Made by a program: the position numbers and the translations under genes
Shown here: positions 1 through 8,168 of the stretch, one piece after another
How positions within the stretch are numbered: the stretch's first letter is position 1
Layout: the number at the start of each line of letters is the position of its first letter
NCBI GenBank assembly: GCA_045345765.1
Contig: CP148265.1
Span: 620,001-684,000, forward strand
Length of the DNA stretch: 64,000 nucleotides
Direction: 5' to 3'
Source: JAOARY01 sp045345765
Lineage (GTDB): Bacteria; Bacillota; Clostridia; Peptostreptococcales; Peptostreptococcaceae
The notes under the pieces: model-generated
Databases searched by the model: none
What the model was told of the DNA's origin: nothing
Seen by the model: only the letters and a program-made list of their open reading frames with translations

Positions 1-675
1 ATTATGCTCTTTTAACATCTCGTTAACAAAATATATAAGTCCAAAACCTGTGGCTTCTTTTCTTGCTAATGAACCTCCATAAGATATTCCTTTACCTGTT
101 AACACACCTGGTTCATATGCATTTTTAATTCTTTTAAATTGTCCATATAAATACCCTATTTCCCTTGCTCCAACACCAATATCACCCGCTGGAATATCTA
201 CATCTTTTCCAATATGTCTATATAATTCATTCATAAAACTTTGGCAAAATTTCATTATTTCATTATCTGATTTTCCCTTAGGATTAAAATCTGAACCACC
301 TTTTCCACCACCAATAGGAAGTCCTGTAAGCGAATTTTTTAAAATTTGTTCAAAACCTAAAAATTTAATTATTCCAAGATAAACTGATGGATGAAATCTA
401 AGTCCACCTTTATAGGGACCTATTGCACTATTAAACTGTATTCTAAAACCTCTATTAACTCTTGATTTTCCATCATCATCAATCCATGGCACTCTAAACA
501 TAATCTGTCTTTCTGGTTCTAAAAATCTTTCTAACATACCTGAATTTATATATTCTGGATGTTTTCTAAGAACAGGTTTTAAAGACTTTAGCACTTCTTC
601 AACAGCTTGATGAAATTCTTCTTCATGAGGATTTCTTTTCTTTACATCTTCTAATATTTTATCTAAAATTTCCAT
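1..675 (-). CDS. gdhA: NAD(P)-specific glutamate dehydrogenase, N-terminal part (gene runs off the left edge)
   Basis: The first 225 residues of a hexameric-type glutamate dehydrogenase, which converts 2-oxoglutarate and ammonium to glutamate in the cytoplasm. The segment PIGGGKGGSDF holds the catalytic lysine region, and the preceding KGGLRFHPSV and FLGFEQILKNSLTGLP stretches are typical of the family. The ATG at 675 has a GGAGG seven bases upstream. The frame is open to base 1, so the C-terminal nucleotide-binding half (about 220 residues) lies outside the window. It is a monocistronic start with the pst-phoU terminator upstream of it. Family identity is secure; NADP versus NAD preference cannot be judged from this part. 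Confidence 0.95.
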   Translation of the reverse strand, partial: MEILDKILEDVKKRNPHEEEFHQAVEEVLKSLKPVLRKHPEYINSGMLERFLEPERQIMFRVPWIDDDGKSRVNRGFRIQFNSAIGPYKGGLRFHPSVYLGIIKFLGFEQILKNSLTGLPIGGGKGGSDFNPKGKSDNEIMKFCQSFMNELYRHIGKDVDIPAGDIGVGAREIGYLYGQFKRIKNAYEPGVLTGKGISYGGSLARKEATGFGLIYFVNEMLKEHN

Positions 676-790
676 GTTAATCCCTCCATTATGTCTTTCT
701 TATATTAATACCCTATATATAATTTATCTAAATCCATTTTATTTTGGTTTCTTTTTTATTTTGTAATGATTTTAATTTTATCATAGGAAT

Positions 791-819
791 AAAAAAAACA
801 CAATATTAATTGTGTTTTT
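791..819 (-). terminator. Rho-independent terminator of the pst-phoU operon
   Basis: An 11-bp AT-rich stem (794-804 with 809-819) closed by an ATTA loop begins about ten bases after the phoU stop. It is followed on the minus strand by the U-tract encoded by the A-run at 791-798. Confidence 0.75.
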
Positions 820-828
820 ATATTTTTA

Positions 829-1479
829 TCAATTTATATCTACTTTTTCACCTTTATGAATATATATTATTCTCTCGCATATATTCGTTATATGATCCGC
901 CATTCTTTCTAAATATCTTCCTACAAATAAAAGTTTCGTCCCTTGATTTATATAATTACTATCTTTATTTATAAGAATTAGTATATGATTGTACAAATCT
1001 TTATAAATCATATCAACATTTTCATCTAATTTTGCTATTTCGTAGGCTTTTTTGACATCCTTATTCATAAGACTTAATTTTAATTCGCTAAGCATATCAA
1101 GTATTATAACTTTCATCTTTGGAATATAATAAATCGGCTCAATATGTTCTTCTTGTCCAATATTTATAGTTTCTTTTGCTATATTAACAGCAAAATCCCC
1201 TATTCGTTCTAAATCTGTAACCATCTTAGATATTGCAAACAAAGCTCTTAAATCTTTTGCCATTGGTTGTTGTAAGGCTATTAATTCTACAACTTTTTCT
1301 TCAATATCATCCATATATGAGTCTATACAGTCATCCATCCCTTTTATTGATTTAGCTTTTTTATAATCATTTGTCATAAGATAATTTATAGATTTGTCAA
1401 CTATATCGTAAACCTTATCCATCATAAATGAAACTTCTTCTTTTAAATCTTTTAAATCATTTCTAAATTCTTCTCTCAA
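829..1479 (-). CDS. phoU: Phosphate transport regulator PhoU
   Basis: A 216-residue all-helical protein, the usual PhoU length, with two PhoU repeats. The motif DLERIGDFAVNIAKE is in the first repeat and YLERMADHITNICE in the second; these carry the metal-binding E/D residues. PhoU is a cytoplasmic inhibitor that links the Pst transporter to the PhoR-type kinase and shuts the Pho response off when phosphate is plentiful. The start is a TTG at 1479 with AGGAGG seven bases upstream. It is the last gene of pstSCAB-phoU, 11 bp after pstB, and a terminator follows. The sensor kinase and response regulator are not in this window. Confidence 0.95.
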   Translation of the reverse strand: MREEFRNDLKDLKEEVSFMMDKVYDIVDKSINYLMTNDYKKAKSIKGMDDCIDSYMDDIEEKVVELIALQQPMAKDLRALFAISKMVTDLERIGDFAVNIAKETINIGQEEHIEPIYYIPKMKVIILDMLSELKLSLMNKDVKKAYEIAKLDENVDMIYKDLYNHILILINKDSNYINQGTKLLFVGRYLERMADHITNICERIIYIHKGEKVDIN

Positions 1480-1490
1480 AACAAATCCTC

Positions 1491-2246
1491 CTAACCAAAT
1501 CTTCCAGTTATATAATCTTCCGTTCTTTTATTTTTAGGTTTTGTAAATATATCTTTAGTATTCCCAAACTCTATAAGCTCTCCCATTAGAAAGAAGGCTG
1601 TATTATCAGAAATTCTAGCCGCTTGTTGCATAGAATGTGTAACTATTGATATTGTATAATTTTTCTTTAATTCTTTTATTAAATCCTCAACTTTAGCTGT
1701 TGCAATAGGATCTAATGCAGATGTAGGTTCATCCATTAAAATAACATCTGGCTCCATTGCAATAGCTCTAGCTATACAAAGTCTTTGTTGTTGTCCTCCA
1801 GAAAGCCCTAGTGCTGATTTTTTTAATCTGTCCTTTACTTCGTCCCAAATAGCAGCTGCACTTAAACTCTTTTCTACAATTTCATCTAATATTTTTTTAT
1901 CTTTGATTCCTTGTGCTTTTTTGCCGTATATAACATTTTCGTATATACTCATAGGAAATGGATTTGGCTTTTGAAATACCATACCAACCTTAGTTCTTAA
2001 TTTCATAACATCTACATCGTCATATATATTTTTGCCATCTAATTTAACTTTTCCTTTAATCTTAACACCCTCAATTAAATCATTCATTCTATTTAAAGTT
2101 CTTAAAAATGTAGATTTCCCACAACCTGAAGGTCCTATAAAAGCTGTAACTTGTTTTTCTTTTATATCCATAGTTATATTTTCTAATGCTTGAAAATCAC
2201 CATAAAAAAGATTTAAATTTTCTATTTCAAATTTATTTTTAAGCAA
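1491..2246 (-). CDS. pstB: Phosphate ABC transporter ATP-binding protein PstB
   Basis: A 251-residue ABC ATPase powering phosphate import. Walker A (GPSGCGKSTF) lies near residue 38, the signature LSGGQQQRLCIARA near 149 and Walker B (VILMDEPTSALDP) near 168. The segment QKPNPFPMSIYENV after the Q-loop is specific to PstB. The start is a TTG with GGAGG eight bases upstream; the family is usually about 250 residues. It sits between pstA and phoU in the expected order and is presumably induced under phosphate limitation from the boxes upstream of pstS. Confidence 0.97.
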   Translation of the reverse strand: MLKNKFEIENLNLFYGDFQALENITMDIKEKQVTAFIGPSGCGKSTFLRTLNRMNDLIEGVKIKGKVKLDGKNIYDDVDVMKLRTKVGMVFQKPNPFPMSIYENVIYGKKAQGIKDKKILDEIVEKSLSAAAIWDEVKDRLKKSALGLSGGQQQRLCIARAIAMEPDVILMDEPTSALDPIATAKVEDLIKELKKNYTISIVTHSMQQAARISDNTAFFLMGELIEFGNTKDIFTKPKNKRTEDYITGRFG

Positions 2247-2286
2247 ATGTTTTTCCTCCTTAAAAAAATAACTCTATATCAAAAGC

Positions 2287-3108
2287 TTAATTTTGTTTTA
2301 ATTTATTACTAAATCTGTTTGCAAATAAATTTATACATAAAATTGTTAATATAAGTATACTTGCTGTTGCATAAGATTTCTCAAATGATATTCCTTCCTT
2401 TGCTAATATATAAAGATGTACTGAAAGTGTTCTTCCTGAATCCATTAAAGATCCCGGCACTCTAGGAACCATACCTGCTGTAAGATAAACTGCCGCTGTT
2501 TCTCCAACAATTCTTCCAATACTTAAAATAACTGCTGTAATTATTCCCGGCATTGCAGTTGGAAGTATAACTTTATATATCGTATGAATTTTAGAAACTC
2601 CAAGCCCTAAGCTACCTTCTTTATATTCTTTTGGAACAGATTTTAGTGATTCTTCAGTTGTTCTTATTATAGTTGGTAATACCATAATACTAAGAGTTAT
2701 TGAACCTGAAATTAATGAAAATCCAAATTTAAGGACTGTTACAAAAAATATCATTCCAAAAAGTCCAAATATAATAGAAGGTATTCCTGCTAAACTCTCT
2801 GTTGTAAATCTTATAATTCTAACTAATTTATAATTCCTTGCATATTCAACTAAGTAAATTGCAGCACCTATTCCAATTGGTAAAGATATTATTAAAGAAC
2901 AAAGTATTATATAAACTGTAGTTAAAATCATAGGCAAAATTCCTTCATCCTCAAAATTTTTTGATGTCGAAAGTATAAAATCTTTATTTATATGAGGTAC
3001 TCCTCTTTTTAAAACATAATAAACTATCCACATAAGAACTAAAAATGTTATGATTGCAGATAAATTTATAAGAAATAATAAAATCTTATCTTTTATATTT
3101 TTAGTCAA
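2287..3108 (-). CDS. pstA: Phosphate ABC transporter permease PstA
   Basis: A 273-residue inner-membrane permease with about six transmembrane helices. The ABC-permease coupling loop is visible around residues 165-185 (EESLKSVPKEYKEGSLGLG). The TTG start at 3108 follows the pstC stop codon directly, so translation is probably coupled; an AAGGTGAG lies upstream. The product pairs with PstC to form the phosphate channel and docks on PstB. Length and position are typical. Confidence 0.95.
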   Translation of the reverse strand: MTKNIKDKILLFLINLSAIITFLVLMWIVYYVLKRGVPHINKDFILSTSKNFEDEGILPMILTTVYIILCSLIISLPIGIGAAIYLVEYARNYKLVRIIRFTTESLAGIPSIIFGLFGMIFFVTVLKFGFSLISGSITLSIMVLPTIIRTTEESLKSVPKEYKEGSLGLGVSKIHTIYKVILPTAMPGIITAVILSIGRIVGETAAVYLTAGMVPRVPGSLMDSGRTLSVHLYILAKEGISFEKSYATASILILTILCINLFANRFSNKLKQN

Positions 3109-4032
3109 TTAATACTCACCTTCTTTTCTTGTTAAAAAATTAAGTAATAAATTTAGTAACATCATAAAAACAAATAGAATAACACCAGTTGCAAATAAAG
3201 CTTTTTGATGAAGTCCATATGCATAACCCATTTCTATTGCTATATTAGCCGTTAATGTTCTAACTCTATCTGTTATAGAATCTGGTATTAAAGGCGTATT
3301 TCCCGCTACTAATATAACCGCCATAGTTTCTCCTATAGCTCTTGCAATCCCCAAAACTATACTTGTAAGTATTCCTGATTTTGATGCTGGTATTACAACT
3401 TTAAATATAGTCTGTATTTTAGATGCTCCAAGAGCTAAAGAACCTTCTTCATACGATTTAGGAACAGCTTTTATCGCATCTTGTGATATTTTTATTATAG
3501 TAGGAAGTATCATTATAGATAAAACTATAATTGCACACAATAAACTATTTCCACCACCACCTAAATACTTATCAATCAATGGAACTATTACCATAAGTCC
3601 AAAAAAACCATAAACTACAGATGGTATACCTGCTAATAATTCTATCGCTGTATTTAATATCGGTGCTATATGTCTATTTGCAATCTTTGCTATATATATA
3701 GCTGTAAATATTCCAATAGGAACTCCTATTAAAATAGATCCAAAAGTTACATATAAAGATCCTACTATCATTGGAAATATTCCAAAAATATCACCAGATG
3801 GTTGCCATTTTTGACCAAAGATAAAATTAAATAAACCAATTTCAATTATAGCTGGTATTCCTTGTAAAAATATAAAAAAACTTATTATAAATATACTTAT
3901 TATAGAAACGCTTGCACAGATTAAAAATATTTTTTCAAATATAATTTCTAATATTCTACTCTTTTTGTTTATTCCTAAATCAACTTTATTATCTAAAGAA
4001 ATATTATCTTTTATACTATCTATTTTTATCAT
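3109..4032 (-). CDS. pstC: Phosphate ABC transporter permease PstC
   Basis: A permease of about 307 residues with one N-terminal anchor helix and five or six further helices, and the coupling loop AIKAVPKSYEEGSLALGAS. I prefer the ATG at 4032, six bases after GAGGGTG, over the GTG nine bases earlier. The 124-bp gap to pstS holds a long-range inverted repeat (4050-4062 with 4144-4156) that ends just upstream of this RBS. The partner is PstA, with which it forms the membrane channel for phosphate delivered by PstS. Confidence 0.95.
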   Translation of the reverse strand: MIKIDSIKDNISLDNKVDLGINKKSRILEIIFEKIFLICASVSIISIFIISFFIFLQGIPAIIEIGLFNFIFGQKWQPSGDIFGIFPMIVGSLYVTFGSILIGVPIGIFTAIYIAKIANRHIAPILNTAIELLAGIPSVVYGFFGLMVIVPLIDKYLGGGGNSLLCAIIVLSIMILPTIIKISQDAIKAVPKSYEEGSLALGASKIQTIFKVVIPASKSGILTSIVLGIARAIGETMAVILVAGNTPLIPDSITDRVRTLTANIAIEMGYAYGLHQKALFATGVILFVFMMLLNLLLNFLTRKEGEY

Positions 4033-4049
4033 ATAATTCACCCTCTTTA

Positions 4050-4156
4050 CTTAAAAGGCTTTAGTATAACAAGCAAAACAATCATATACATTATTATAAT
4101 TTGAAAATGATTTTAACTGTATTTTAATTTTTTACTTAATACAAAAGCCTTTTAAG
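4050..4156 (-). repeat. Long-range inverted repeat between pstS and pstC
   Basis: Bases 4050-4062 are a perfect 13-bp reverse complement of 4144-4156, separated by 81 bases. In the mRNA this stem would lie between the pstS stop and the pstC RBS. There is no U-tract after it, so it is not a plain terminator. It may protect the pstS 3' end or lower pstC expression relative to pstS. Confidence 0.45.
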
Positions 4157-4165
4157 GTTTTCATA

Positions 4166-5035
4166 CTATTTATTTACTGGTATTAATTTCTTTTTAACAA
4201 TTTCTTGCCCTTCATCTGAAAGTATAAACTCTAAATAAAACTTTGCTTCATCACTAGCTTCACTATTCGTTAGCATTAAAAATGGTCTTGATATCTTATA
4301 ACTTCCATTCATTATATTTTCTGAACTTGGAGTTACTCCATCAACTTTAATACCTTTAACACTATCATCTAAATAAGATAATGATATATAACCAATAGAA
4401 TCTTCTTTACTTGCAACATTTGCTTTTACAGCTCCATTTCCTTCTGCTATAAGCGAATCTTCTTTAACTACACTAACTTTTTTACCATTTTCATTTTTTT
4501 CCAAAAGACTATTTAATTCTTCAAAAGCTCCTCTTGTACCAGAACCTGCTTCTCTACTTATAACGATAATCTCTTTATCTTCTCCACCAAGTTCTTTCCA
4601 ATTTGTTATTTCACCTTTGAATATTTTATTTATATCATCCTTTTTTAAATCCGAAACTGTATTTTTAGGATGTGCAACAACTGCAATTCCATCATATGCT
4701 ATTACATGTTCATTTAAATTCCACTCTTTTTCACCTGATTTTAGATTTCTAGATGCCATTCCGATTTCTCCAACATTCTCATGAACTGCTTTTACCCCAG
4801 CTGTTGAACCTACACCTTGAACATCTATTCTAATATTTTCATTTTTGGCCTCAAATGCCTTTGCTAATTCTTGAGCTACAGGAGTTACAGAAGTTGAACC
4901 TATAACTGTGATTGTTTTTGATTCTTGTTTTTGTTCATTAGTCTCACTGCTGCTTGTACATCCACTAAATAATCCTATTGATAATAACGAAACAAGTGCA
5001 AAACTAATTAATTTATTTCTTTTTTTAATACTCAT
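4166..5035 (-). CDS. pstS: Phosphate-binding lipoprotein PstS
   Basis: A 289-residue extracellular phosphate receptor. The N-terminal signal ends in the lipobox LFSGC, so the mature protein should be lipid-anchored at Cys26. The phosphate-binding motifs of the PstS-like family are present: TVIGSTSVTPVAQELAKAF, SREAGSGTRGAFEEL and the downstream loop around YISLSYLDD. The ATG has GGAGG ten bases upstream. It is the first gene of pstSCAB-phoU. An array of 11-bp-spaced TGTTAA boxes lies 82-140 bases upstream, indicating control by a PhoB/PhoP-type regulator. Confidence 0.96.
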   Translation of the reverse strand: MSIKKRNKLISFALVSLLSIGLFSGCTSSSETNEQKQESKTITVIGSTSVTPVAQELAKAFEAKNENIRIDVQGVGSTAGVKAVHENVGEIGMASRNLKSGEKEWNLNEHVIAYDGIAVVAHPKNTVSDLKKDDINKIFKGEITNWKELGGEDKEIIVISREAGSGTRGAFEELNSLLEKNENGKKVSVVKEDSLIAEGNGAVKANVASKEDSIGYISLSYLDDSVKGIKVDGVTPSSENIMNGSYKISRPFLMLTNSEASDEAKFYLEFILSDEGQEIVKKKLIPVNK

Positions 5036-5116
5036 AATAAAAAAACCTCCAATGAAATATATTTGTTTGATTCTTTTTACCTACAAACAAATCTTAACAT
5101 CAAATTTAACTCCCTT

Positions 5117-5175
5117 TGTTATACAACTGTTAAATCCATGTTAGTTTAATATTAATAATGTTAAGCAATTGTTAA
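5117..5175 (-). promoter_or_regulatory. PHO-box array upstream of pstS
   Basis: On the + strand the hexamers TGTTAT (5117), TGTTAA (5128), TGTTAG (5139) and TATTAA (5150) follow each other at exactly 11-bp steps. TGTTAA then recurs at 5159 and 5170, again 11 bp apart. Read on the transcribed strand these are TTAACA repeats. PhoB/PhoP-type response regulators bind tandem repeats of this kind with an 11-bp period. The same pair occurs upstream of the Na/Pi cotransporter at 23275. Confidence 0.75.
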
Positions 5176-5222
5176 GAAACTTATTTTATTTAACTTATAT
5201 AAGAATAATTTAGCTATAAAAA

Positions 5223-5258
5223 TAAAAAAACTGCTTTGATATTATTATCAAAACAGTT
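5223..5258 (-). terminator. Terminator of the degV / HD-GYP unit
   Basis: The stem CTG-C-TTTGAT / ATCAAA-A-CAG with one internal mismatch (5231-5240 with 5247-5256) is followed on the minus strand by a U-tract (A-run at 5224-5230). It separates the HD-GYP gene from the pst promoter region. Confidence 0.75.
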
Positions 5259-5276
5259 AAAAATATTATTTATTAT

Positions 5277-5314
5277 TTATTATTAAATTTTAATGTTATT
5301 ATTAAATTTTAATG
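5277..5314. repeat. Perfect 19-bp tandem duplication over the HD-GYP stop codon
   Basis: Bases 5277-5295 and 5296-5314 are identical. The second copy contains the last codon and the stop of the HD-GYP gene; the first copy lies just downstream. It looks like a small slippage duplication with no coding effect. Confidence 0.7.
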
Positions 5315-6406
5315 TTTTAAATCTCCTTGTAATAAACCTTTTATAAATACAGTCTTATCTTCCATAAGATCTATATATCTATTTCTATTCCCTAGCATTT
5401 TACCATTTTTTTCAACTAAAATCTTGATTATCGGTCTATCTAAAACCTGATTATTTTGAGAATATACAATTCCCTTTGTACAATCTGATAATTCAACTAA
5501 AGAACCTTCTTTAAATTTTACTACTTTTGATAAAAATACCTTTACCATATATGGATCAAAATATTTGTCAGATAAACTATACATATATTCAGCTGCCTGA
5601 TACGTAGGAATCGATTGTTTATATATTTTATTTCCTGTAAGTGCATCAAAAACATCTGCTATAGCACAAATTCTTGCCATTTTATATATTTTAGGACCCA
5701 TAAGACCATTTGGATAACCCTTTCCATCCCATCTTTCATGGTGCTGAAGTATTACTTGTTTAGATGTCGAACTTATATTGTTTCCATGATTATCTGCAAT
5801 AAGTCTATATCCTAATTCTGGATGTTTTTGCATTTCTTTCATTTCTTCATCATTTAATTTATCTGGCTTATCCAAAATTGAATTATCTATAAATATTTTA
5901 CCTATATCATGAAGCATTCCACCTACACCTATATCCATTATATCTTTTTTATTATAATTCATAAGTACTGCCATATACATACATGAAATAGAAACATTAA
6001 CACAATGTTCATATAAATAATCATCCATAGATCTTAAATTAGATATATTAAAACCAACATCTTTATTTGTAACCATTATGTCTAATAAATCCCCAACTGT
6101 ATTATTTACCATATTCATTGCTCTATTAAAATCTTTTCCTTGTTTTACAGATTCAAATTGTGATTTTACATTATCTCTAGCTTCTCTTAACTCATCATGC
6201 CCTATAAGCTCATTAATTTCTATTCCTTCAGATAGTTCGTCTTTTACATATATATTATTTATATCTTTAGCTTTTAGTTGATCTATGAAACTTGTAGTCA
6301 ATTTAACATCATTACGGAGTAACAAAGCTCCTGAGGAATATATAGGCTTAGCGACATAATATTCATGTTTTTCAACATCTATAAAATTAATGTTTACCAG
6401 CCTCAA
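5309..6406 (-). CDS. HD-GYP domain protein, probable cyclic-di-GMP phosphodiesterase
   Basis: A 365-residue cytoplasmic protein. The N-terminal ~130 residues have no recognised domain. The HD-GYP domain spans roughly 125-300, with the metal motif HDIGK (near residue 166), downstream HxxxG and HHERWDGKGYPNGL, which carries the GYP signature. All expected metal ligands appear intact, so hydrolysis of cyclic-di-GMP is likely. A short C-terminal region follows. The TTG start has AGGAGG eight bases upstream. It lies 27 bp after degV. A GGDEF protein at 47.2-48.7 kb would be a possible source of its substrate. Confidence 0.88.
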   Translation of the reverse strand: MRLVNINFIDVEKHEYYVAKPIYSSGALLLRNDVKLTTSFIDQLKAKDINNIYVKDELSEGIEINELIGHDELREARDNVKSQFESVKQGKDFNRAMNMVNNTVGDLLDIMVTNKDVGFNISNLRSMDDYLYEHCVNVSISCMYMAVLMNYNKKDIMDIGVGGMLHDIGKIFIDNSILDKPDKLNDEEMKEMQKHPELGYRLIADNHGNNISSTSKQVILQHHERWDGKGYPNGLMGPKIYKMARICAIADVFDALTGNKIYKQSIPTYQAAEYMYSLSDKYFDPYMVKVFLSKVVKFKEGSLVELSDCTKGIVYSQNNQVLDRPIIKILVEKNGKMLGNRNRYIDLMEDKTVFIKGLLQGDLKH

Positions 6407-6433
6407 ATAAAAAACCTCCTATTATTAATCTTA

Positions 6434-7273
6434 TTAAAATCTTATTAAAACTGCACCTTCACTTGTATATGTTCCTATTGTTGAACTCATTTTTGAAATA
6501 ACAATTTCTTTTAAATCATATTTTTCCAAAAGCATCTCTTTTAAAATTTCTGCTTTTTCCAAAGCATTTGAATGTGCTATCCCAATTATAGAGTTCTTTA
6601 AATCGTCACTTTCAGTTTCAATCCTTTGCATAATTTTACTTAATATCTTTTTTTCACCTCTTGCTTTTTCAACAAATTTAACAATACCATCTTCCACTTT
6701 AACTATGAATTTAAAATTAAGAGCACTAGCTATAGCACCTTTCACAGCGCTCATTCTTCCTGCTTTAACTGCATTTTCTAAAGTATTTAAATATACATAA
6801 GTTTTTGAATTCTTTAAATCATTTTCTATGGAATCTACTATATTATTAAATTCACTTCCATTTTCAATCATTCTACACGCCTTTAATATACTTATACCCA
6901 TACCAAGTGATCCTGAAAGAGAATCTATTACTTTTATTTTATTTTTTCCACCATCTTCTTCATACATCTTTTTCGCTATAAGCGCACTACTATGAGTTGA
7001 TGATAATTTCGAAGATAAGCAAACTACAATTATATCCGATTCTTCTTTTTCAAACTCCTTTATAAACCTCTGAGGAGAAGGACTTGATGTTTTTGGTAAT
7101 TCCTTGGAATTTTTCATCATAGAATAAAATTCATCTTCATCTATTTCCACTTTATCTATATAAGCCTTATCACCAAATATAACATTTAAGTGTGCTACAC
7201 CGATATTATATTTATTGATTATAAAATCGGGTAAATCGCATGAACTGTCAGTTATGATTCTTATTTTTTTCAA
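6434..7273 (-). CDS. DegV family fatty-acid-binding protein
   Basis: A 279-residue DegV fold protein. The N-terminal ITDSSCDLP and the TSSPSPQRF and SSKLSSTHSSALIA segments form the fatty-acid carboxylate pocket in this family. The C-terminal AHSNALEKAE and STIGTYTSEGAV stretches are also typical. DegV proteins (FakB in staphylococci) present fatty acids to a kinase for phospholipid synthesis; no fakA-like kinase is nearby, so the partner must be elsewhere. The TTG start has AAGGTGGG upstream. It is probably co-transcribed with the HD-GYP gene. Confidence 0.9.
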   Translation of the reverse strand: MKKIRIITDSSCDLPDFIINKYNIGVAHLNVIFGDKAYIDKVEIDEDEFYSMMKNSKELPKTSSPSPQRFIKEFEKEESDIIVVCLSSKLSSTHSSALIAKKMYEEDGGKNKIKVIDSLSGSLGMGISILKACRMIENGSEFNNIVDSIENDLKNSKTYVYLNTLENAVKAGRMSAVKGAIASALNFKFIVKVEDGIVKFVEKARGEKKILSKIMQRIETESDDLKNSIIGIAHSNALEKAEILKEMLLEKYDLKEIVISKMSSTIGTYTSEGAVLIRF

Positions 7274-7376
7274 TATAATCCCACCTTTAATCTTTCTTAT
7301 AAAGTCTATCTCTATAATATAATATATCCATATGTTTAATCAAATAATTATTAATAAAAAAATTATTATTTTTTAT

Positions 7377-7402
7377 AAAAAAAAGACTCCATGTAAGGAG
7401 TC
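7377..7402 (-). terminator. Second terminator downstream of the orphan cobalamin riboswitch
   Basis: A perfect 6-bp GACTCC/GGAGTC stem (7385-7390 with 7397-7402) is followed on the minus strand by eight U residues. It lies about 50 bases past the riboswitch terminator and 110 bases before degV, so read-through from the riboswitch should stop here. Confidence 0.8.
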
Positions 7403-7449
7403 AAAGAAAAATAAGGGGACGAAGGGTTTTTTGGGGAAAGAAAATATAT

Positions 7450-7482
7450 AAAAAACCCTGCCTTCAATAAAACGGGACAGGG
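7450..7482 (-). terminator. Expression-platform terminator of cobalamin riboswitch 1
   Basis: CCTGTCC (+ 7475-7481) pairs with GGCAGG (+ 7457-7462), with one bulged base, and a run of six U follows. The same CCTGTCC is exactly complementary to GGACAGG upstream (+ 7520-7526), giving a mutually exclusive antiterminator helix. Confidence 0.8.
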
Positions 7483-7544
7483 ATTAACATTCTAAGTTCT
7501 TAGTTTAGAAATCTCACAACCTGTCCTTCCCTCCGAAGGCTTTG

Positions 7545-7724
7545 GAAAACTCTATATAGGCAGGTCTCCTGACTTATAACTCATCCTACTAATCGCACCT
7601 TCCCAGACAAATCCAGTGGTGTAAAGCGATTTTCGTCATCATTTACAGTAGCGGGGGCTGTGTTGGAATTTCACCAAACTTCCCTTTTTAGCTTTTAAAG
7701 CACCTATAAGCGTATGAAGTTTTC
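7545..7724 (-). promoter_or_regulatory. Cobalamin (B12) riboswitch aptamer 1, with no gene of its own
   Basis: On the minus strand the hallmark segments occur in order: GGGAAGTTTGGTGAAATTCC, CAGCCCCCGCTACTGTAA, CCACTGG, CTGGGAAGG and AAGTCAGGAGACCTGCC. The ends pair as P1 (GAAAACT with AGTTTTC, + 7718-7724 and 7545-7551). A weak promoter candidate (TTTATA, 17 bp, TATTAT) lies at 7734-7762. Downstream come an antiterminator strand, a terminator and a second terminator, then degV, which has no known B12 role. The preceding gene is a receiver protein ending at 7772. The output is therefore probably a short RNA, or the element has lost its gene. Confidence 0.93.
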
Positions 7725-7771
7725 TTAATAAATATAATAACATACAATTAACTTTTTATAAAGTTTTTTTA

Positions 7772-8164
7772 CTAAATTAAATTAAGCTTTTCCATAACAC
7801 TTATTAGTTTCTTTGTGTCTAAAGGCTTCGCTGCATATGCTTCACAGCCTTCATCAAATGCTTCCATAACATTTTCCGACTCATTTAAAGCAGTAGTCAT
7901 TATAATTTTTACTCTTTCATCACCTATAATTCCTCTATCTCTTTCCATAAGTCTTATAGTTTTTAAAACTTTCATACCATCAATTTCAGGCATCATTATG
8001 TCTAAAAGTATAAGATCATAAGGGTTTTCATCCTCTAATGATATTATAAATGCTTCTATAGCTTCTTTCCCATTTACTGTAACATCACATTCTCCATAAT
8101 CTTGCATAAACTTATATAAAAATTTTCTACTTACATACTCATCTTCAACAATTAATATTCTCAT
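7772..8164 (-). CDS. Single-domain response regulator (CheY-like receiver)
   Basis: A 130-residue stand-alone receiver domain. The acidic pocket is in ILIVEDE at the N terminus, the phospho-acceptor Asp in LILLDIMMPEIDG (near residue 56), the Thr switch in IMTTALNE and the conserved Lys in AAKPLD. There is no output domain. It starts four bases after the hybrid kinase stop and is the last gene of the chemosensory operon, so it is the natural recipient of phosphate from that kinase or from CheA. Whether it acts on a motor or another target is not visible. Confidence 0.88.
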   Translation of the reverse strand: MRILIVEDEYVSRKFLYKFMQDYGECDVTVNGKEAIEAFIISLEDENPYDLILLDIMMPEIDGMKVLKTIRLMERDRGIIGDERVKIIMTTALNESENVMEAFDEGCEAYAAKPLDTKKLISVMEKLNLI

Positions 8165-8168
8165 ATAT

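Noticed and set aside
4908..5144. Plus-strand ORF of 78 codons
   Set aside because: It overlaps the 5' end of pstS and the PHO-box region in antisense, has no RBS and gives a low-complexity product.
7403..7544. A small ORF expressed from the orphan B12 riboswitch
   Set aside because: Between the aptamer and the second terminator no start codon with an RBS and reasonable open frame was found on the minus strand.
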